A stretch of 64,000 bases of DNA, taken from positions 15,258,518 through 15,322,517 of the forward strand of contig CM042179.1 of NCBI GenBank assembly GCA_023376005.1, read 5' to 3'. The stretch is from Doryteuthis pealeii (Eukaryota > Mollusca > Cephalopoda > Myopsida > Loliginidae). Both the position numbers and the translations under genes were made by a program. Below the pieces are notes generated by a model. It was not told where the DNA came from. It did no database searches and was given only the letters and a program-made list of their open reading frames with translations. Below, one piece after another: positions 31,512 through 42,706 of this stretch; within the stretch, counting starts at the first letter, position 1, and each line of letters starts with the position of its first letter.

Positions 31512-32203
31512 TTACCAAGCGTCCGGAAGCTTTGGGATCTGGACCAGTAGATGACGTTAAAATTAATCGCGTGATCCAGGTTTCGCACCCTCATAAAGTG
31601 CCTGCTCCTCATCTAAAAGGAGGAGAGCTGTGTTTATTGCTCGGTGCCTTAGGCGCCCCAAAAGGGGAATGCCGAAGGGATCCACACTTATTGCACTGGC
31701 CACTACACGAGCTTCGGTTTGGGCATGGCTCCCGACGTTAAAAAATACCATGTGTTAAACCGGCCTGGTAGGAGGTCAGGAAAATAACTACCATTGTCAG
31801 TTTATAACACACACACACACACACACAGACGCCCTTTTTCTTTTCTCTTCTCGTGTTCTGTTGACGGGGCTTAGAATATGCTGGCCATATCCACTGGCAA
31901 GGGATAAGACCTACCTAAAAGAGAGGCTTTGTATATGATATTAAACTGCATCTGATGGTGAGACTCCATTTCTGGAGATCTGGTGAGAGTGAAGTACCTC
32001 TTCATTGCCATTACTTCCAGATATTCTCTAACTCGTACCGGTTAGGGTTTGAAAATTATTTGTAAATGATAGGACTGTGTGCAAATTAAAAAAAAATTTT
32101 TAAAGAAAACTTAAGAAACATCTACACATGAATGTACAATAAACGCGTTTACCTAACCTCTAGGTATGAAATGACACTAGAGGGGTTGACATGCTGTTAA
32201 AAT
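31512..32203 (+). mobile_element. R-related element ending in shared tail
   Basis: A GC-rich 5' part (TTTATTGCTCGGTGCCTTAG, GGGATCCACACTTATTGCAC) resembles the sequence at 63410-63545. An AC repeat (31807-31827) follows, then the R-type block TTAAACTGCATCTGATGGTG, and a tail ATGAAATGACACTAGAGGGG, TTGACATGC near 32164-32195. It is a diverged member of the R group, lying tail to tail with 32262-32525. Confidence 0.5.
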
Positions 32204-32261
32204 TAATCAATCAGTCAAACTTTACCTTTTGTTTAAAAAAAATAATTTGGTTGTTTTTTTT

Positions 32262-32525
32262 ACGGCATGTCGACCCTTATGTTATTTTATGACGAAGATG
32301 TGTTTTTTTAATTCATTCTTGTTGAGTATTCAATTTCTTTAAAACTCGTTTTTTTTAAACACCTTTTTTAAAAACTCAATTATTTTACCCATAACAGGTA
32401 CTACCTCTCCGGGACAGAGAGAACCTGGGAGTAATGGCAATGATGGGGTTACAATGGAGTAGAGTAAAAATGATAAAACTAAAGCCATCATAGGACCAAC
32501 CCTTTCATTCAGATAGCATTAAGAG
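32262..32525 (-). mobile_element. R-related element, 5'-truncated, opposite strand
   Basis: The tail CGGCATGTCGACCC (32262-32276, plus text) starts it. The R block AACAGGTACTACC ... GGCAATGATGG ... CATTCAGATAGCATTAAG follows to ~32525. Confidence 0.5.
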
Positions 32526-33665
32526 ATCAATGAATAAAACATTAACAGAGATGCTGATAGATACGCACCCTGTGTCCCTGACGCACAAAAATCTAAAAGA
32601 GCGTAGTAAAATCGTATCCATGCGTCCCAGTGTCTTTCTTTTTTCTTCCCTCACCATTTTAGGCTTACTGTAAATACATTTCAATAGTTTATTAAAAATG
32701 AATTACAAAGGATAGGTTACAAGGTATGGGGTTAGACGTCCTTATTTATTTACCCAAATCATAGATAAAAAAAACTACAATTTATTAAAAACTTTACTTG
32801 GAACCTATAAATCTTCCCGGGGACTCACTCAAAGCAAATATGTGCATCCCAGGACGCACTAAATAAACAAGATATCAGCATCACTGCATTAAGGTGTTAA
32901 TACACATTTCATTTGAGCAGATCATTCTTTATTTAATATCATACGTATCATACAATAATTAATATGCATTTCAGCTACACGTATTCTTTCATCATTTATA
33001 AGATTAGCAAAACGCATGACTAAAGGAAAGGCATCCTAAATTTTAATGTTCCACACAAAATGGCATATTGCTGATTCGTCTTTACGAGAATCTCTATGTC
33101 ATAACCGTAAATATAAGAAAAAATACTACATTAACATCTACAATAGGTTATTTTAGCTACATCTCCTGCTGCTACAATTAAAATTATGAGTGATATTACT
33201 AATATCAATATTTATCATGATACTCCTACAGATACGTACACTACTAGTACTTTTACGATTATTACAACTGCTAGTTTTAATACGTCTAGTACTGCTCTCT
33301 CAATTAATATAACAGTTAAAATAACCGCAGTTGCAACCCGTTCGGGGTGAATTATAAGCAAAATGTTTACAAATTAAACTAAATCAGGTTAATCTTTAAA
33401 ATCATTGTTAGGTACTCCCACGTTGTCGTCTTGAGTCCAGCTAAGTTAAACTTTGTAAATATCAACTGATCGTAGTTGTGAAACAATTATTTTTCTTGTT
33501 TCTAAAAAAAAAAAGTATTACTGTTAATTGTACTAAATCGTATTTACCAAAATAAAAAAAAAGGAATAAAACATTATTTTTATTTATCAGTTTATCTTCT
33601 TTTTTCTTTTTTTCAAATACTGTCCTTGGTATTCAACATCTTTATTCCAGTGCCTCTGAATACGT
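32526..33665. other. No gene seen; AT-rich DNA
   Basis: Conserved between the three segment copies. No repeat or coding feature recognised. Confidence 0.5.
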
Positions 33666-34077
33666 TCAAGTCACGCTGAAAGTACCGGTTCCCACTAGAT
33701 CACCGAAGTTAAACAGCGATAAGCCTGTTCAGTACTAATATATCTGGGTTAAGTGATATATTCTGAAGTTTGTATTTGGTATATTATCGCAGTAGTAATT
33801 GGTACATCAATAGTAATCCGTCTGTCGTGGTGTCGTCTAGCGAGTAAGTTAGCTTGTAAGCATAAGGTGCCTGTACCAACACAGTCTCGACTATTTATAC
33901 ATGACACTGTCCAATCAGATTATAGTGAGGGGGCACCAAGGTATTTACATATTTATTATATCAAGTACTTTATTAGGTGATCACTTAAGCATCAGGGGGT
34001 ACTGTAAGTAACCTGAGTCCTTTATTCATCAAAATTACTTGATTCAACATTAAATGACTTGAAAAGAGTTATCACGC
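33666..34077 (+). mobile_element. 5S rRNA-derived SINE, first copy, with 227-bp insert
   Basis: ACCGGTTCCCACTAGATCAC (33684-33703) and CGAAGTTAAACAGCGATAAG are the 5S rRNA 5' half, including the internal promoter box A region. The 5S part breaks at AGTACT (33731-33736) and resumes at AGTACT (33964-33969), so a 227-bp sequence sits between 6-bp direct repeats. The 3' part (GTAACCTGAGTCCTTTATTC) and a degraded tail (ACATTAAATGACTTG) follow. It is a SINE, not an rRNA gene: the 3' half of 5S is degenerate and a LINE-type tail is attached. Confidence 0.75.
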
Positions 34078-34262
34078 TCAAATCACACTGAAAGCACTGG
34101 TTCCCGCTAGATCACCGAAGTTAAGCAGCGATGAGTCTGTTCAATACTTACTTGGGTACCAGCGGGTACTAAAGTAACCTGAGTCCTTTGTTTATCAAAA
34201 TGACTTGATTCGGCATTAAATGACCCGAAAAGGGTTGATATGCCGTAAACCAAAACAACCAA
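34078..34262 (+). mobile_element. 5S rRNA-derived SINE, second copy, intact
   Basis: ACTGGTTCCCGCTAGATCAC, CGAAGTTAAGCAGCGATGAG and TTCAATACTTACTTGGGTAC follow the 5S rRNA order, ending near ACCAGCGGGTACT. A linker TAACCTGAGTCCTTTGTTTA precedes the shared tail CGGCATTAAATGACCCGAAA, AGGGTTGATATGCCG (34211-34245). It lies in tandem with the first copy. The 5S-derived class is known as SINE3-type. A 5S head joined to the same tail as tRNA-headed SINEs is the notable point. Confidence 0.8.
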
Positions 34263-34532
34263 TGAAGCAGCGCCTCTGAAATTCCTCTTTTGAAATGGGT
34301 TAAAGTTATACATAGGTACTTCTTTTAATTTCCGCCGCATCCACAAATCTTATCCTTCATATGAATTTTCAACTTAGGAAGCAAGAAAATATCGCACCCA
34401 GAACTTATGGTGTTGCACTTGTACAATCCCGTGTTTCATCAAAAACTGCTGTCAAGATTGGTTTCATATATTTTTCAAACTGGCACTGACTCGTCTAAAC
34501 GTGTAGATATCATTCATGTTACCATATATATA

Positions 34533-34820
34533 TTTACCCAACCCCTCCACACGAGCAGGATTTGACACCAGGTCCATTTCTTAAGCGGAGTTTAACAGGT
34601 TTGAATTCTGAGTTTTCCTTCTCCTAGACCGGTTACCTAGACATGGTCAAAGAGCCCAGTCTGTCCTACTATTCACCCATAGTAGGAGGGAGAGTAATTG
34701 GATGGATACCTTTCTCAAGGGTATTAGCGCCATGTGAAATGCAAACAGCTTCATCAGGATTTGAACTCGGTCAACGCGTCAATTACCTACGACTATAACA
34801 TTACACACGCACCTCCAACC
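34533..34820 (-). mobile_element. SINE-1 copy, full-length
   Basis: The minus strand carries the head (TGTAATGTTATAGTCGTAGG; GAGTTCAAATCCTGA), CTAATACCCTTGAGAAAGGT, GGTCTAGGAGAAGGAAAACT, CCGCTTAAGAAATGGACCTG and the end GGAGGGGTTGGGTAAATATA. It is the longest copy and useful as a family reference. Confidence 0.8.
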
Positions 34821-34978
34821 AAATGTTACAATATGAGCTGTGCACATATCTTCCTTTAAATTTTAGATTTTAAATGTAAATCTTTTTATTACATCTCGTA
34901 GATACCTTACCTAGATGTACGACTTTCGGTCCAATGTCCTGTGTCCAGTGCTTCGGCCTCGACCGGTTAAGTAATATT

Positions 34979-35016
34979 AACAGCGTTGATCACAGGCCAT
35001 GCACTCAGGCAATACA
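34979..35016. other. Fold-back junction A: 38-bp spacer
   Basis: The left arm ends GGTTAAGTAATATT (34978) and the inverted arm starts ATTACTTAAC (35017). The spacer AACAGCGTTGATCA ... CAATACAT is the true continuation of the segment, as copy 3 has the same bases at 63379-63407 before running on. Confidence 0.9.
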
Positions 35017-35167
35017 TATTACTTAACGGTCGAGGGCCGAAGCCACTGGACACAGGACATTGGACCCGAAGTCGTACATCTTAGGTAAGGTATCTACGAA
35101 GATGTAAAAAAGATTTACATTTAAATCTAAACTTTAAAAGGAAGATATGAGGCACAGCTCATATTGT

Positions 35168-35455
35168 AAATTGGTTGGAGTGCGTGTGGTAATGGTTTAT
35201 AGTCGTAGGTAAATTGAGTGCGGTTGCCCGAGTTCAAATCCTGGATGAAGCTGTTTGCATTTCACATGGCGCTAATACCCTTGAGAAAAGGTATCCATCC
35301 AATTCCTCTCCTACTATGGGTGAATAGTAGGACAGACTGGGCTCTTTGACCATGTCTAGGAACGTCTAGGAAAGGAAAACTCAGATTCAAACCTGTTTAA
35401 ACTCCGCTTAAGAAATGACCTGGTGTAAATCCTGCTCTGTGGAGGGGTTGGGTAA
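35168..35455 (+). mobile_element. SINE-1 (mate of 34533-34820)
   Basis: Inverted counterpart, with a short duplicated slip (CGTCTAGGAA) near 35360. Confidence 0.75.
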
Positions 35456-35719
35456 TATATATATGGTAACATGAATGATATCTACACGTTTAGACGAGTC
35501 AGTGCCAGTTTGAAAAATATATGAAACCATCTTGACAGCAGTTTTTGATGAAACAGTTGTACAAGTGCAACACAATAAGTTCTGGTGCGATATTTTCTTG
35601 CTTCCTAAGTGAAAATTCATATGAAGGATAAGATTTGTGGATGCGGCGGAAATTAAAAGAAGTATATGTATAACTTTAACCCATTTCAAAAGAGGAATTT
35701 CAGAGCGCTGCTTCATTGG

Positions 35720-35897
35720 TTGTTTTGGTTTACGGCATTCAACCCTTTTCGGGTCATTTAATGCCGAATCAAGTCATTTTGATAAAACAAAGGACTCAGG
35801 TTATTTTAGTACCCGCTGGTACCAAGTAATATGAACAGACTCATCGCTGCTTAACTTCGGTGATCTAGCGGGAACCAGTGCTTTCAGTGTGATTTGA
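35720..35897 (-). mobile_element. 5S-derived SINE, second copy (mate of 34078)
   Basis: Minus strand: 5S head at 35897-35815, shared tail at 35731-35765. Confidence 0.75.
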
Positions 35898-36305
35898 GCG
35901 TGATAACTCTTTCAAGTCATTTATGTTGAATAAGTAAATTTGATGAATAAAGGACTCAGGTTACTACAGTACCCCTGATGCTTAAGTGATCACCTAATAA
36001 AGTACTTGATATAATAAATATGTAAATACCTTGGTGCCCCTCACTATAATCTGATTGGACAGTGTCATGTATAAATAGTCGAGACTGTGTTGGTACAGGC
36101 ACCTTATGCTTACAAGCTAAACTTATCGCCTAGACGACACCACGACAGACGGATTACTATGATGTACCAATTACTACTGCGATAATATACCAAATACAAA
36201 CTTCAGAATATATCACTTAACCCAGATATATTAGTACTGAACAGGCTTATCGCTGTTTAACTTCGGTGATCTAGTGGGAACCGGTACTTTCAGCGTGACT
36301 TGAAA
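35898..36305 (-). mobile_element. 5S-derived SINE with insert (mate of 33666)
   Basis: The 5S head at 36305-36232 and its continuation near 36005 flank the same ~227-bp insert. Confidence 0.7.
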
Positions 36306-37436
36306 TATTCAGAGGCACTGGAATAAAGATGTTTGAATACCAAGGAACAGTATTGAAAAAAGAAAAAAGAAGATAAACTGATAAATAAAAATAATGTTTT
36401 TATTCCTTTTTTTTTTTTTGGTAAATACGATTTAGTACAATTAACAGTAATACTTTTTTTTTTTAGAAACAAGAAAAATAATTGTTTCACAACTACGATC
36501 AGTTGATATTTACAAAGTTTAACTTAGCTGACCAAGACGACAACGTGGGAGTACCTAACATGATTTTAAAGATTAACCTGATTTAGTTTAATTTGTAAAA
36601 TTTTGCTATAATTCACCCGAACGGGTTGCAACTGCGTTATTTTAACTGTTATATTAATTGAGAGAAGTACTAGACGTATTAAAACTAGCAGTTGTAATAA
36701 TCGTAAAAAGTACTAGTAGTGTACGTATCTGTAGGTATCATGATAAATATTGATATTAGTAATATCACTCATATTTTAATTGTAGCAGCCAGGAGATGTA
36801 GCTAAAATAACCTATTGTAGATGTTAATGTAGTATTTTTTCTTATATTTACGGTTATGACATAGAGATTCTCGTAAAGACGAATCAGCAATATGCCATTT
36901 TGTGGAACATTAAAATTTAGGATGCCTTTCTTTAAGTCATGCGTTTTGCTAATCTTATAAATGATGAAAGAATACGTTAGCTGAAATGCATATTAATTAT
37001 TGTATGATACGTATGATTTAAATAAAGAATGATCTGCTCAATGAAATGTGTATTAACACCTTAATGCAGTGATGCTGATATCTTGTTTATTTAGTGCGTC
37101 CTGGGATGCACATATTTGCTTTGAGTGAGTCCCCGGGAAGATTTATAGGTTCCAAGTAAAGTTTTAATAAAATTGTAGTTTTTTTTATCTATGATTTGGG
37201 TAAATAAATAAGGACGTCTAACCCCATACCTTGTAACCTATCTTTGTAATTCATTTTTAATAAACTATTGAAATGTATTTACAGTAAGCCTAAAATGGTG
37301 AGGGAAGAAAAAAGAAAGACACTGGGACGCATGGATACGATTTTACTACGCTCTTTTAGATTTTTGTGCGTCAGGGACACAGGGTGCGTATCTATCAGCA
37401 TCTCTGTTAATGTTTTATTCATTGATCTCTTAATGC

Positions 37437-37690
37437 TATCTGAATGAAAGGGTTGGTCCTATGATGGCTTTAGTTTTATCATTTTTACTCTACTCCATTG
37501 TAACCCCATCATTGCCATTACTCCCAGGTTCTCTCTGTCCGCGGAGAGGTAGTACCTGTTATGGGTAAATAATTGAGTTTTTAAAAAAGGTGTTTAAAAA
37601 AAACGAGTTTTAAAGAATTGAATACTCACAAGAATGAATTAAAAAACACATCTTCGTCATAAATAACATAAGGGGTCGACATGCCGTAAA
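37437..37690 (+). mobile_element. R-related element (mate of 32262-32525)
   Basis: R block ATTCATTGATCTCTTAATGC to the tail GGGGTCGACATGCCG ending ~37688. Confidence 0.5.
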
Positions 37691-37749
37691 AAAACAACAA
37701 CCCAATTTATTTTTTTTTAAACAAAAGGTAAAGTTTGACTGATTGATTA

Positions 37750-38440
37750 ATTTTAACAGCATGTCAACCCTAGTGTCATTTCATACCTAGAGGTTAGGTA
37801 AACGCGTTTATTGTACATTCATGTGTAGATGTTTCTTAAGTTTTCTTTAAAATCTTTTTTTTAAATTTGCACACGTCCTATCATTTACAAATAATTTTCA
37901 AACCCTAACCGGTAACGAGTTAGAGAATATCTGGAAGTAATGGCAATGAAGAGGTACTTCACTCTCCACCAGATCTCCAGAAATGGAGTCTCACCATCAG
38001 ATGCAGTTTAATATCATATACAAAGCCTCTCTTTTAGGGTAGGTCTTATCCTTGCCAGTGGATATGGCCAGCATATTCTAAGCCCCGTCAACAGAACACG
38101 AGAAGAGAAGAAAAAGGGCGTCTGTGTGTGTGTGTGTGTGTGTTTAAACTGACAATGGTAGTTATTTTCCTGACCTCCTACCAGGCCGGTTTAACACATG
38201 GTATTTTTTACGTCGGGAGCCATGCCCAAACCGAAGCTCGTGTAGTGGCCAGTGCAATAAGTGTGGGATCCCTTCGGCATTCCCCTTTTGGGGCGCCTAA
38301 GGCACCGAGCAATAAACACAGCTCTCTCCTTTTAGATGAGGGAGCAGGCACTTTATGAGGGTGCGAAACCTGGGATCACGCGATTAATTTTAACGTCATC
38401 TACTGGTCCAGATCCCAAAGCTTCCGGACGCTTGGTAAAT
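37750..38440 (-). mobile_element. R-related element (mate of 31512-32203)
   Basis: Tail near 37755-37790, GT repeat at 38121-38142, GC-rich 5' part to ~38440. Confidence 0.5.
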
Positions 38441-38835
38441 AAACTGACAAATGGTATAATCCAGTGCTTCAAATTTGATATGCTTATTTATTAAACACAG
38501 GGGAAATAATTTTTCAGTTTCTCGAAGTAAATAAGGCTCTAGTCGAGAGGAGTGTCTCTAATACGAAACTATAATTAGCCTGAAGCATACTGCTGCAAGA
38601 TATAACACGTTAAACGTTAAAATGCTCTAAATTAGGGAATAAAGTATGAATTTACCCACCCCTCTGTCACTTTTGTCAATATTTTACAATTTCTGAGTAA
38701 CTAAATGAACAAATAACAGGATGAAAACATTTATAAGCGACTAGGAACCAGGAAAAACTTTGAATAATATCTCAACTACTATTTATAACACTTTTGATTA
38801 TCCCCCCTCCTTAAGAGTCTGGCGTTTTCAAATGC

Positions 38836-39050
38836 TGGAGGCGTGTAAGTATATGGTTTACCGTCGTAAGAAATGGACACAGCAAGACGAGTTCAAATCT
38901 TGGATGCGGCTGTTTGCATTTCACATGGTGCTAATACCATTGGAAAGGTACGAATCCAGCTATTCTCTCTCCAGATAAATAGTCGGACAGACTGGACTCT
39001 TTACCTTGGGTAGGCAACAGGTCTAGAAGAAGAAAAACTCTGAATTCAAA
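38836..39050 (+). mobile_element. SINE-1 (mate of 30895-31112)
   Basis: Head GAGGCGTGTAAGTATATGGT at 38838, body to ~39050. Confidence 0.65.
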
Positions 39051-39233
39051 ACTTATGGGCCTCATCACGATTGTAAAAAAAAAAAAAACTATTTTTAAGA
39101 GCTCTCCCTCCCTTTCTCCTGTTTAAATAGCCATTAATCTATCTCCTACCTGCACATAACCTCAATATTGGTCAAAAGTGTTTTTTACTATTTCTCTGAA
39201 ATTTTTAGATTAGGCTTGGTAATTTGTATTAAT

Positions 39234-39533
39234 TGGATTATTCGGACTATTGTCCTTATCTTTATTGTTATCTGTATAAATTTCGGATAATGTCCCCTCC
39301 AACCTTCTTCAGGTATTTCTTGTACCCAGTTATGGTTAGCGGAATGAGAACAGTATATCCCTATGGATTGAATAAAGGGTTGGGTCATAGTACCGTGAAA
39401 GTTCACGATTACAAGAAGGTTCCGAGTTCAAAGAGAAGGTTCGAAAAGAAGTACCTGAAGAAGGCCGGAGGACAGATGGACTAAACGTTGTACAAATAAC
39501 AATAAAGATGAGGACAATAGTCCGAATAATCCA
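39234..39533. mobile_element. Fold-back element (mate of 30411-30717)
   Basis: Same inverted ends. The arm carrying CTGAAGAAGG now continues GGACTAAACGTTGTAC, losing the GAAA seen in copy 3. Confidence 0.55.
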
Positions 39534-39902
39534 AATAATTCAGAAGTGTTATTGTTTGATTTTTCTTTCGTGATTTTTAGCAGACGCCCAGCAGTCTTTA
39601 CCACAAACATCAGTTCACACATCCGATTATAACACTATTTATGTACTTGGAAGACACTGTCTGATGGCAACGGGTAGATTACTATTAATAAATAATTTAT
39701 CATTATGCATTACCCGTTCTATGGTGATGAAACACTAGTGTTTATATATAGACAAAATTAGAAAGGGATAGAGAAAAAGAGGTGAGAGGGATTCAGAATA
39801 TTCTCACGTATTCTTTAAGTAATAGAAATAAAGAAGAAAAATGACTTTATCATTGTTATCTAGTTATTTATAATGATATCCTCATTACAGCAAAAGTGGG
39901 GA

Positions 39903-40125
39903 GTACCTGTGGTGTAGTGGCTAACGTGTTGGACTGCGACATCGTTGTGAGTTCGAAACTCCAGTTGCACTATTATGTTCACTTTCGGACACACCTTTGG
40001 GATAGGTATGCACGCTCTCAACCCAGCTATAAGTTAAATTGTACCACTACTTTTCTTCTACAAGAATGGCTTTGGCATTAAATAACCCACAAAGGTTGAT
40101 GTGCTTTAAACAAAGAAACCAAACT
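39903..40125 (+). mobile_element. SINE-3 (mate of 29812-30045)
   Basis: Head CTGTGGTGTAGTGGCTAACG at 39907. Tail GGCATTAAATAACCCACAAA at 40072-40091. Confidence 0.75.
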
Positions 40126-40254
40126 CTTACAGCAAAATAGCCCATTGTAGTGTGATTTTTGTAAGCACTCTAACGTTAAAATGCTCTAAATTAGGGAACA
40201 AAAATTTATTTACCTAACCATCTGTCACAAAGTTAAGCGGAACATATATCGCTT

Positions 40255-40450
40255 AGGGCTAATGCCTTTGGGAAAGGTATGAATCCTACTCTCCCCAGCC
40301 ATGAGTAATAGTAGGGCAGACTGGACTTTTTATCCTTGGTTAGGCAACCGGTCTATGAGAAGAGAAACTCTGAATTCAAACCCGTTGAACTCCGCTTAAG
40401 AAAATTGAACTTTTGTGTCATATTTAGCTCGTGCGGAGGGGTTGGTAAAA
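40255..40450 (+). mobile_element. Headless SINE-1 (mate of 29491)
   Basis: From GGGCTAATGCCTTTGGGAAA to GCGGAGGGGTTGGTAAA. Confidence 0.6.
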
Positions 40451-40476
40451 TATATATATCGCTTAGGACTGATTAC

Positions 40477-40722
40477 GAACCGGTTTAGCTCAGTCGGTAG
40501 AGCATCCGCCCAGGAACCACAGGTTTCAGGTTCGATACCTGTCCACGTCAACTCAGCACATGAGTAGCCCGGCTTTGATCTGTGCGGTAAATTGGGAGTT
40601 GATGTTGTGGCTACAACCTCTGGCGCAAAATAATCTCCCTGGTATAGCGCTGGGAAAAGGGGGATAGACTCCTTTGCTGTTCGGCTGATACCAAACAAAA
40701 GGATACTCCGCCGACTTCTTAG
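40477..40722 (+). mobile_element. SINE-2 (mate of 29219)
   Basis: Box A CGGTTTAGCTCAGTCGGTAG (40482-40501) and box B GGTTCGATACC (40530-40540) are readable directly on the plus strand. Confidence 0.8.
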
Positions 40723-40879
40723 TACTAATTCAGATTGTATTTTTTTTTTAATGGTCTTGACAAATCGATCTAATTGTCCTTTAAATAGGAAAATATTGAA
40801 AACGCCCCACCCGTATCCCCAACCTGGTTCATATATTGATATTTTGTGTATTTTGTTATTTGCCTATTCAATGATATTC

Positions 40880-41265
40880 ATTGAATAAGTAGTTGTGCTG
40901 ACCTGCCTTCGCATATGCTACGCCTACATACCCATCTTTCATTTACTCGAGGCACAGAATCCGCTAATATGACCAACATGCCAAAGAGAGATTTACAGTG
41001 AAACATATACTGCTAGAGTGTGTAGACTTTGATTTAGTACGAAAAAATACTACTTAGGGCAAGTAATTTGAAAAAAAAAAAACTTTTCACAAAATGAGAC
41101 ATCCAGGATTTTACATTTCCTAAAAGAAATGGGATTGTACTCAAATATGATAACTGAACAATAGTTAAATCTATACATGTACTTTTTTTTCAACAAAACT
41201 ACTGCTATGATCCAAACTTAGTTGGCATTAAATGACCCACCGAGTTGATAATGCCACAAAACAGC
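40880..41265 (+). pseudogene. LINE-b C-terminus (mate of 28672-29050)
   Basis: The GTAGTTGTGCTGACCTGCC start, H-I-L-L-E-C-V-D-F-D-L-V block near 41005-41040 and shared tail near 41222-41265 are present, with added one-base indels. Confidence 0.7.
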
Positions 41266-41400
41266 AAAATTCAGTGATGTTCAATGAGATACAACAGACC
41301 AAGAACATAATAAAAGAATGAAGAATGAATTACAAGGATTGAAGAGGACCAGAAACTGAATATATCTTGAAATCCTAAAAGAAACTCTTTAAAGAGGAGA

Positions 41401-41500
41401 NNNNNNNNNNNNNNNNNNNNNNNNNNNNNNNNNNNNNNNNNNNNNNNNNNNNNNNNNNNNNNNNNNNNNNNNNNNNNNNNNNNNNNNNNNNNNNNNNNNN
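41401..41500. other. Assembly gap, 100 N
   Basis: Exactly 100 N, the usual placeholder for a scaffold gap of unknown size. Confidence 0.99.
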
Positions 41501-41721
41501 AACAGGATCAACACTATAGACGATAACACTTGTCTCCAATAATGTAGAAAAACTAATGCACAGGTATCACATCGGAACAAATTCAACTAACTCGCTCCTG
41601 TATAGTCCTATGGAGACGTCATTTCGATAGAATACGAAAATAGTACTAAGGAACCGGAGACAGAATGACTTATTTGGTTAAATAGACAACACTATACTAA
41701 AAGAAGTAAAAGGAGGACACT

Positions 41722-41998
41722 TCGCACGTCGCTAATGGTCATCGCGTCGTAGGAAATGGACTTTAGGCTGTCTTGCATTTCACTAGCACAATACCCTTCA
41801 AGAAAGTCTGTGCGTCCTAACTACTTCCTCTCTCTAGCTATTGGTAAAATAGATAGGGCACACTGGGACTATTTTGAACCTGTACTAGGTTAACGCCAGT
41901 CTTACGAGATGGAAAAACTCTGCAATTCAAACACTTTGTCTAAACCCTTTCCGCTAGAAATTCGCTTCTCGTCGTCAACATACCCCTACTCTTGTGGA
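41722..41998 (+). mobile_element. SINE-1 within LINE-a (mate of 27918)
   Basis: Head CACTTCGCACGTCGCTAATG at 41720 is error-laden. The body runs to AACCCTTTCCGCTAGAAATT. Confidence 0.55.
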
Positions 41999-41999
41999 C

Positions 42000-42706
42000 T
42001 AGGTCTTTTGGTTTGGTGTTTTGTTTTCGGCAATATCAACCTCAGTGGGATATTTAATGCCTGATAAAGTTTTGAAAATCTTTCTCTCCTCTCTCTAAAT
42101 CATACCTCTCTTAAAACGAGATAATACATTTTTTTATAAAATAATTTTTTTCTATTTACACCATTGATGGGACCCTAACAGGTACTCCACCCACCAGGTC
42201 AAAGTGGACCAGGGAGCAATGGGTGATGAAGGGTGTCCACATTCACCCAAACCTCCAAACATGGACACCAATCACCATCAGATAGAAGTTTACAACGCCA
42301 TTCCCCAAAGGACATGTAGACCCGCACCACGCCTCTAAACACCCATATGAAAAAAGGGTAATGGGCGCTGGCCAAATATAGGGCAATAGGGTTGGAAAAT
42401 CATAATAAGGTGCTATGTGGGGCCAGGGAGGGGAAGGGCCTTGACGTGACCAGCCGATTGATCGGAGGGGCCTCTCAGAACCGCCCGGTCTAGCCCAAGA
42501 TGGGCAAAAGTGGAAGTATTGCAAGTACAGCAACACCCTGTCTCCCACTTTCGTCCTCCTAACCCCCTCTCGCGCGTCTCTCCTTCTATCTCTCTCTCTT
42601 AAGCATCACAGGTTTCACCCACGCCAACAGGTGGCCCCATTGGGGGAGTCCTAAACCCCTCTGCAGAGTGCAGTCGGTGCATTCTAACGCCCCTGCGACA
42701 GGCGGT
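42000..42706 (-). mobile_element. R element insertion with complete tail
   Basis: On the minus strand R begins near 42706 (ACCGCCTGTCGCAGGGGCGT), runs through GGGACCC blocks and ends with the tail GGCATTAAATATCCCACTGA and GGTTGATATTGCCG at ~42062-42030. It is inserted near the SINE-1 3' end, as in copy 3, but here the tail is kept. Confidence 0.65.

Larger units (their letters stand above)
21316..35016 (+). repeat. Repeated segment, copy 1 (haplotype A, forward)
   Basis: This ~13.7 kb stretch recurs inverted at 35017-49373 and directly at 49392-63407. Its left limit is set by the end of the inverted match near 49373, and its right limit by the fold-back at 35017. It lacks the R insertion (27.9 kb), carries a GA microsatellite at 22258-22303, and has private single-base variants that recur only in 35017-41400. 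Confidence 0.95.
35017..41400 (-). repeat. Repeated segment, copy 2 left part (haplotype A, inverted)
   Basis: Reverse complement of about 28530-34978. It shares copy 1 variants against copy 3: AAGCCTG type (36243), TCTCGAC type (36083) and GCATATGCG type (40910). Confidence 0.95.

Noticed and set aside
34078..34175. Functional 5S rRNA gene
   Set aside because: Only the 5' two thirds resembles 5S, the 3' part is degenerate, there is no T-run terminator, and the shared LINE-type tail follows.
40482..40553. Functional tRNA gene
   Set aside because: Boxes A and B are good, but the acceptor and anticodon stems do not close and a SINE body follows; it is the SINE-2 head.
41389..41586. Minus-strand open frame across the gap
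   Set aside because: It runs through 100 N and is an artefact of unknown bases.
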